Positions 57,414-64,000 of a stretch of 64,000 nucleotides of DNA are shown here, in pieces. Source of the stretch: Amphiura filiformis (taxonomy: Eukaryota; Echinodermata; Ophiuroidea; Amphilepidida; Amphiuridae); the NCBI RefSeq assembly GCF_039555335.1, contig NC_092640.1, positions 43,311,099-43,375,098 on the forward strand, in the 5' to 3' direction. The notes below the pieces were generated by a model. That model worked only from the letters and a program-made list of their open reading frames with translations. It did no database searches and was not told where the DNA came from. Position 1 is the first letter of the stretch; each line of letters starts with the position of its first letter. The position numbers were made by a program, and so were the translations under genes.

Positions 57414-58084
57414 AAACACAAAAACGTTTTTAAAACGTTTTAAATAAGTTATATTTTGGGTTTTGGTTTAGGTAAAACGTTTTAATAACATTAAAATGTC
57501 GGGTTATATAAAGGTCATGAAATCGTTTTAAAAGGAGCTTTGTATAAAAAGACACTACAACAATAGTTTTAAAATGTTTTAAAAATGTCATTGTAAACTA
57601 TTTTTGCAAACATTTTTGGCCAAATATTTTGTCAACACTTAAATAACATTATGTTAAAATATTTGCAAAATGTTTTTTTTTTCAAACGCTTTTAATAACA
57701 TTTAAATGTCGGGTTATATAAAGGTCGTGAAAACATTTTTAAAATGTTATTGTAAATATTTTGGGAAAACATTTTTTGCAAACTATTTTTTCAACCCCAA
57801 ACCAACATTCTGTTTAGAATGATTTTTACCAAGTTTTCAAAAACGTTTTTGGAATGTTATTAAAACGTTTTTATACCCTTTATATAACCCAACATTTAAA
57901 TGTTTTCTGTAAAACATTTGTGTTTGCTGTGCAGTCAATTACCAAAAAATGTTATTTAATGTTATAAAACCGTTTTATACCATTAATGTACCCTTTATAT
58001 AACCCGACATTTAAACGCTTTTCTGACAACCTTTTATAACCTTTTGCATGTAATGATGTCAAAACGTTTTGTGTTTGCTGGGAA
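57414..58084. repeat. MITE family D, copy 2 (opposite orientation)
   Basis: It begins cccagtaaacacaaaaacg and ends cgttttgtgtttgctggga. Interior blocks match 31001-31693 in reverse complement. About 670 bp. Confidence 0.9.
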
Positions 58085-59329
58085 GTAGTAATTTTTAGAA
58101 GAAATTGTATTTTTATCTTTAAAAGCTGTTGAAAAGGATTGTTTTCTGTAAAAAGAGTCAACGCTAGAAAAACTACTGCTTTTGTTCTGAACCCCACCCC
58201 ACCCCCCCTTTTTCAATGAAACTTAATTGTGACCTAAATTATTATTTCAGCAAGTTATTTTACTTCATTCATCACTGAGTGCTTTTAAGATTTCAAAACA
58301 AAATACATAATTATGGAAGAACAGCAGGAGAGCTTCTTGCAGTCTGAATTCTACCCATTTTTGACATTATTCAAACACCCCTTTTTCAATGATTTTTGCA
58401 GTCTTGGCCGAGATGTACCCTTTTCCCAATGGAAAAAATTAAATTTCTTCCTAGGAAGGCAATGATGGGGCAAAGTAATTTGGGGGAAATCAGAAAAATT
58501 GCCTAAAACTTATTTTGAGTAGGGGAAAGTAGGGGGCAACCAAGATGGGGGAAAATGCCCAGGAAAATACCCCACCCCAATGGTGCCATGACTGCTTTTT
58601 TGTGAGTGCTATTTCAAACTTTCCTTTTTTACCCTCTATAGTTTGAGTAGAGGGGCTGGGAACCTAACTTTGGATCTTGTTTAGCATGCAAGTCAAGAAA
58701 AGGCCATGGAGAAAAGGGTAGATGAACGTACAGAGAAAAGGGTAAGCAAAAGTTTTGTGTAAGTACTTATAAATCCGGGGCCTTTTTTCTTTGTATTTTA
58801 AATTTGGATCTTCGGAAGTTCTCCCCATATTTATAGAGAAAGTGAAGCAAAAAAAAAAGGTTTGTCTCATGTCCTACGGGCACATTGGATTTCTGATGGT
58901 GAAAACATTCAAATATAAAAATTTTATTTCACTATTTCCCTTTCTTTTTATTAAAAAAAAAAAGAAGACAAATTGCTATACAGCCCAGGTTTCAGAAAAA
59001 GAGAAGAGAAATGCCTGTGTGCATGAGATTTTGACGAAATTAATCTCATATTTAACTATTTCAGCTTTTAAAAAAAGCCATATTTATAACATTTGCTAAA
59101 ATTTTTAATTCAGGTTTTTGCACGATTGTAATGTACTTTAGTAGACAAAGATTCTCTGCAAAAATCAAAACTTTAGGTGCTGTAGTTTTGTCTAAATCCT
59201 TGATTTTGAATAAACCGTTGGAACCATCGTTTTATTATGCGATGATCATAACACATATTACGACAAAGTACACATACACCCCCACACATCGCCAGAAGTT
59301 TGTACCATATTACAACCGCCGGAGTAACA

Positions 59330-59828
59330 TATAGGTTAAATACCACTAATTATGTATTACACGTGTTTCAATGGGAAAATGCCTAATTTCGGGTGGAATT
59401 TTCTCATATTCAGAACTCTCACAGTTCAATGCCACCAATATCAGGTGAAACTATATGATTTAGATGCCAAATGATCAAAAAATTCAACATAGGTTGACCT
59501 GAGACTTTTCTTGTTTTAACGCACTGAACCGTAAACACCTTAAAATGACAGTGCGCCCTCAAGATGAAAGTTACAATATGCTAAGGCGACTATTTACTAA
59601 AAACCGAAGCCGTGCATGTATGAATTTTGGTACTATTACATCAAAACTGTCATATAATGAGAGAAAATGTACCATTTTGAAGCATCAAACTCTAAAAAGT
59701 ACTTTTTGGCTATAACTTGATCACTTTCAGCGATTTTAATGCAGTCTTTTCAATGCCATGAAAACAAATAGTTCCTCATCGTATTTCAATGTATCGCCCA
59801 GGCCTATTTAGTGTTATTTAACCTATAT
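59330..59828. repeat. MITE family E (ataggttaaataccac), copy 1
   Basis: The ends tataggttaaataccac and gttatttaacctata are inverted, with TATA at both outer edges. The interior is nearly identical to 60782-61276, in the same orientation. About 495 bp, non-coding. Confidence 0.92.
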
Positions 59829-60535
59829 AAGCACAAATGTGCTCCAATCTTAAAATGCCATGAATGTAAACATGGACATGTGCAATACATGTTTTAACAA
59901 GAAAAGGTCTGGAAAACAGCATGACGAATAAAATATCAATGATTTTCGGACACCCTGTATGATGACTGTTTCATTTTTTTGCTTCAACCTAGGACTATAT
60001 CTAGAGATTCAATCTGATGTCCTGGCACGCGATCAGATCAGATTAAGATTGATTTAGGGTTAGTGTTCCGATATAGGCTTGCTGTTTAGTGTTAGAGTTG
60101 TTGATTAGGGTCAGGTTCGCATTAGGAATAGGGTTTTTATAGGGCTAGGCTCATGGATAGGGATAGAGATACTGCTAGGTCCGAGGGTTAGATATGGGTT
60201 TAAAATAGAGTTACAGATCAAGTTAGGGTTCCGGCTTGTGTTAGGATAGAGTGAGGCCACACAGGATGCTGTAGAGGCCCAACAACGGTACACAAAGACT
60301 AGGTTTTATTTTACACATGACTATAGGCCTTAATGCCTTTAAAAAGCTTTTTTAAAAGCAAAATGCCTAGCCTAGACCTATAATGTATTTAAAAGTATAG
60401 GCATTTGTAATGCTATTTAGCGCAAGGAAATCACCAACAAAATGTGCATGTGGGTCTAATTCACAAAGTGGCATGTCTATATGATCATCAACATTTATTT
60501 TTCATCATCATTAAGCTTTCTATATGTATCCGCAG

Positions 60536-60705
60536 GCAAGCGAAGGTTGTTGAATTTAGAAGCCCTGAAATCACAGAAACCAGCCGTGAACCCAATACTA
60601 ATGCCACAAGCCCCCCCTTCAACCGTACTACCTCAACGGGTTCTAAAATCATACCTTAGTAGTCGAAGAAGATGCACGTTTTCTTGCCAGGGCAAATACA
60701 GTTAA
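60536..60705 (+). CDS. Exon-like patch, two overlapping frames
   Basis: After a usable acceptor (tatgtatccgcag) two frames are open: one reads KVVEFRSPEITETSREPNT and ends TAG at about 60659; the other reads LLNLEALKSQKPAVNPILMP and ends TAA at 60705. The first has a more protein-like, Ser/Thr-rich composition. No partner exon is seen. Low confidence. Confidence 0.2.
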
Positions 60706-60781
60706 ATATTGAGAAATGTAAGCAAAAAATAGCTAGAAAAGTCTCCATGACGAATATCATATCCATAGAATGCAGTGTTTC

Positions 60782-61276
60782 TATAGGTTAAATACCACTA
60801 ATTATGTATTACACGTGTTTCAATGGGAAAATGCCTCAATTTGGTGGAATTTTCTCATATTCAGAACTCTCACAGTTCAATGCCACCAATATCAGGTGAA
60901 ACTATATGATTTAGATGCCAAATGATCAAAAATTCAACATAGGTTGACCTGAGACTTTTTCTTTGTTTTAACGCACTGAACCGTAAACACCTTAAAATGA
61001 CAGTGCCCTCGAAGATGAAAGTTACAATATGCTAAGGCGACTATTTACTAAAAACGAAGCCGTGATATGAATTTTGGTACTATTACATCAAAACTGTCAT
61101 ATAATGAGAGAAAATGTACCATTTTGAAGCATCAAACTCTAAAAAGTACTTTTTTGGCTATATAACTTGATCACTTTCAGCGATTTTAATGCAGTCTTTT
61201 GAATGCCATGAAAACAAATAGTTCCTCATCGATTTCAATGTATAGCCCAGGCCTATTTAGTGGTATTTAACCTATA
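60782..61276. repeat. MITE family E, copy 2
   Basis: The ends tataggttaaataccac and gtggtatttaacctata form a better inverted repeat than copy 1. It differs from copy 1 by a handful of small indels and substitutions. Confidence 0.92.
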
Positions 61277-61899
61277 ATAGCGCTAATAGTAAATTCCAAT
61301 TTTCTTTGCTTTACCTCACTTGTTCGGCTCAAAATTAAAAGGGGATATATCTGACAGTGAAAGCTAACATTTTATGGAAAATAAATACAAATCTATTTTT
61401 AAAGAAATGTTATAATATGGCTTTAATATCCAATGATGTCAGTGGTGCTTATACAAGCTACATAGAAAGATTTCAAATACAATTTGAAGTTTCTATTAAT
61501 ATTACTGAAGTTACTTGACTCAAGGCCAAAATCACCTTTTACCCAAACTCACACGCAATGCACAACACAAATACACTGTTTGATTAAGCTAACATAATCT
61601 AAGTCTTGAATTGAAAACAAAGTATGCTTGGTACATATAACTCTAAAATCACCAAAATCACACAATCAGTTTTACTCTATCGGTACTTAACCAGTTAGCA
61701 TCTTCTTGTTGGTGATTCTAGAGTTCTTGCAATGTTTGGACAACTGATGTAATATATCCTTATTCACTTGTCCTATGTAAAATCAGCAAAAGTCCATAGT
61801 ACACTTGCATTTATAAATCATTAATATTCATGCGTATAAAATTTTCATACTGAAAATGATGATGCTTCCTGAATCTCCTTTGGCTGCTATCTCCATTAA

Positions 61900-61972
61900 C
61901 CAAATATATCTCCCTGCGCTGCTTTCTCCACAAATATATCTCCTTGCGCTGCTTTCTCCAAAAATGGTGTTT
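61900..61972. repeat. Two direct copies, about 33 bp
   Basis: aaatatatctccctgcgctg + ctttctccac recurs as aaatatatctccttgcgctg + ctttctccaa. Confidence 0.85.
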
Positions 61973-62038
61973 CTTTCACCAATCACTCTTTTCCCAGGGA
62001 ACAGGTTTCTTTAACACAGCTCCGCTGTTTTTTGACAG

Positions 62039-62485
62039 ATGCGTGGCCTTCACAAACCCAGCAAACTCCAGCAATTTGTCAGTATAACTTTTAATCCTTT
62101 GATGAGGAAGAGCACTTTTGTGTGCTCGCTTTCTTTTTGTTGCTGTATTAAAATTAGCTCAATTATTGGCTATATAAACTGGTTAAAATGTACTTCTCTT
62201 TTGAAGCACGAAGACCATCACACACATGTGGAGTTTCTCAATCTCCCACGGCATTCTGTAAAGCCCCAACAAAAGCCTCCAGCTTTTTATATCAGTACTC
62301 ATGCAAAAAACCCATCATCTATTAATAAACCATTACCTCAATCACATTTTCACAACATTGCTGCAATCTTGGGATTTCCCAATATGAATTATACACATTC
62401 ACCTTTCACATTACATCACTTCCTGGGGGGTTTTCTGACTATGGTGCAATATACTGAACTGGGGATTTCCAAGTTCCAAACATAA
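62039..62485 (+). CDS. Unassigned 148-codon open frame
   Basis: The longest simple open frame in the last 15 kb. The product is His/Ser/Pro-rich (SINKPLPQSHFHNIAAIL near residue 95-115) with a Cys-rich patch near the start. I see no domain, and no splice or promoter support. It may be a fragment of a mobile element or chance. Confidence 0.15.
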   Translation: MRGLHKPSKLQQFVSITFNPLMRKSTFVCSLSFCCCIKISSIIGYINWLKCTSLLKHEDHHTHVEFLNLPRHSVKPQQKPPAFYISTHAKNPSSINKPLPQSHFHNIAAILGFPNMNYTHSPFTLHHFLGGFLTMVQYTELGISKFQT

Positions 62486-62689
62486 TCTGACTTTGTTTAC
62501 AATAATTTGGGGAATACCAAAATTACTTTGAAAGGTCACACCATTGTCTTGCATTACATAAGGGGTTTCCTCATCTCATGAAATACTTTCAGCTTGTAAA
62601 CAAAGTTAAATAATTAAATTAAATCAAATTACTCAGGGCACATCACACTATCTTCTTAAAATGCTGACATTTGTAGCTATTTTGATGCC

Positions 62690-63045
62690 TTAAAACCAGA
62701 ATGTACGATCTTGTAATATGAAATTGGTTAATCTTTTTCAAACCTGATTTGTTGGCATATTTACATTAATGTTTACACATGTACCATCTTACACCTAAAT
62801 GAAATCGCCAAATTTGTTTTGTTTGTAGGTCATCAGGGCAATTTTGATATGACTTAAGTCCGCCATAGAACTCCATGTTAAATGACCAAACTAGCCAGTG
62901 GGGTTTCTTTCAATTTACCTTGTTATTTCAGTTTAAAATGGACAGAAACCCTTCCCAGCAGTTATTACTAATATTATTTCAGCAGTTTGGGTAAAGAGGA
63001 ACAAAATTAAAATTTGCTAGAAATCGTATATTATGGCTTTAAAGT
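62690..63045. repeat. MITE family C, copy 4
   Basis: It starts ccttaaaaccagaatgtacga and ends aaatcgtatattatggcttt; interior as in 17464-17795. Confidence 0.88.
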
Positions 63046-63129
63046 GAGTTGCATTTTTGGTGTGTGAAGCAGATTCCTGGTATCGAGGTCATTCAATCAA
63101 TGTGGAAATATGTGCTGAAATCGGATCAT

Positions 63130-63362
63130 TCTCCTTTAATGCTCTGCATGCTAGCCATAGGCTTCAACATAAAAAAGTCCCAAGTTTTGAGATGTTTTCT
63201 CAAAATATCAAGAGCTGTCTTAAGAACCACTGAACTTGGCTTGTTTGTACTCATTTTAATGCATTTTTCATGCTGATTCCAAATATGGTCATGAAAATTT
63301 ATAATTCTAAAATTTTTGAAAAAAAAAAATTGAAACTTGTCGTCTGCAGATGAAACCAGCAT
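63130..63362. repeat. Inverted copy of the 7078-7276 repeat
   Basis: It contains gctagccataggcttcaaca, ctcaaaatatcaagagct and gtttgtactcattttaatgc, the reverse complement of blocks in 7078-7276. Confidence 0.8.
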
Positions 63363-64000
63363 AGAGTTAATAAGCTAAGGTACAAGGAGCAGGTCAATAA
63401 GTTTGTAGAACAAAGGTACTTAGAAGAGCATTAGCTAAATTCTTTCTATCTCACTCGTGAACATGGTCGCAGCATACCTTAATGCACTTGTTGCTTAATT
63501 TTTTCAAACCCAGTATGTCAATAAAATGGGGAGTCTTCCGATTGCTCCATGAGCCACTCTTCAGTGAAGGCTCATTAGCACTGATCACCAGCACACTTGA
63601 TATTATAAAAGTAGGACTTAAAATTATAAAATAAGTTTCACTAAGTGGAGGCCTTGCCTAGACCACAATATAGTAGCTGAAATTAACTGACCCCTCTGTC
63701 GTGAATGACAAATTGAAATTAGGGTGCAACTTTTAGCCAAATATTGATGAAACCTGTCTCAGTCCTCATTCTAAGTGTATAGAAGGTGTGGGCCTTATTA
63801 TGTCAACTGGTATCAATTTGTGCATGAAGATTCTAGGATCCCCATCTAGAAGACGCACTGGAATACTAAAATTTTAATGAATTTATGTTGAAAATAATTT
63901 CATCAGAATTGTCATATTTTGTGGCTATCACATCTTTCTTTTCTTTATTCATTATCAATGCAGCTGTAGCAGCACTTATATCATTAGTGGCGACATCAGC

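Noticed and set aside
63964..64000. Possible exon start at the right edge (AVAALISLVATS)
   Set aside because: Only 37 bp are visible after a weak acceptor (atcaatgcag), too little to support.

Overview
The window reads as AT-rich, intron-rich, repeat-dense eukaryotic (animal) DNA. Coding sequence is only about 2% of the 64 kb, sits in short exons bounded by GT/AG splice sites with matching phases, and is separated by long introns filled with palindromic MITE-like elements, tRNA-derived SINEs, minisatellites and a mariner remnant. The repeat style fits a marine invertebrate, possibly an echinoderm or hemichordate. That placement is an inference from general character, not from a marker gene.

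Region 1 (about 0.5-18.9 kb, + strand) carries the 3' part of a multidomain gene. In order I can join, by splice sites and phase: two exons of the C-terminal part of a PH domain of Dbl/RhoGEF type (541-642, 2526-2628), two exons of a Ser-rich linker (4042-4143, 7448-7578), one SH3-like exon (8659-8890), two exons of an I-set Ig domain (12640-12776, 13384-13534), and a long exon with 13-residue MPYEGVEP repeats (17992-18985). A possible last exon lies at 32146-32230, with an AATAAA at 32433. The order PH - SH3 - Ig resembles the second GEF module and tail of Trio/Kalirin; an obscurin/UNC-89-like protein is the alternative. The DH domain would be upstream of the window.

The most unusual feature is that three different domain exons of this one gene have local, partial tandem duplicates. 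The second PH exon has two decayed copies. The SH3 exon has three extra 5' (acceptor-bearing) copies upstream and eleven extra 130-bp 3' (donor-bearing) copies downstream. The second Ig exon has three extra 115-bp 3' copies that keep splice phase, two of them fully open. In the MPYEGVEP exon the repeats also carry indels that sum to zero, so the frame is lost and regained.

Region 2 (18.9-40 kb) is mostly non-coding: large hairpin elements, a near-perfect 100-bp palindrome, an element with AAACGTTT-rich arms, a SINE-minisatellite-SINE block, two intact tRNA-derived SINEs, and 1.6 kb of degenerate TTAGGG-like satellite. Region 3 (40.2-46.9 kb) has a second transcription unit or an alternative 3' end of the same gene. 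A good start codon at 40359, a 45-bp exon and an Ig exon ending at 45160 give a 129-residue single-Ig protein, similar in layout to telokin. The Ig exon is in the same phase as the upstream Ig exon, so the long gene could also splice into it. Region 4 (46.9-64 kb) holds repeats, microsatellites, two copies of one terminal-inverted-repeat element, and a few weak exon candidates. No CRISPR arrays, operons or bacterial features are present, and no virus-derived gene was recognised.
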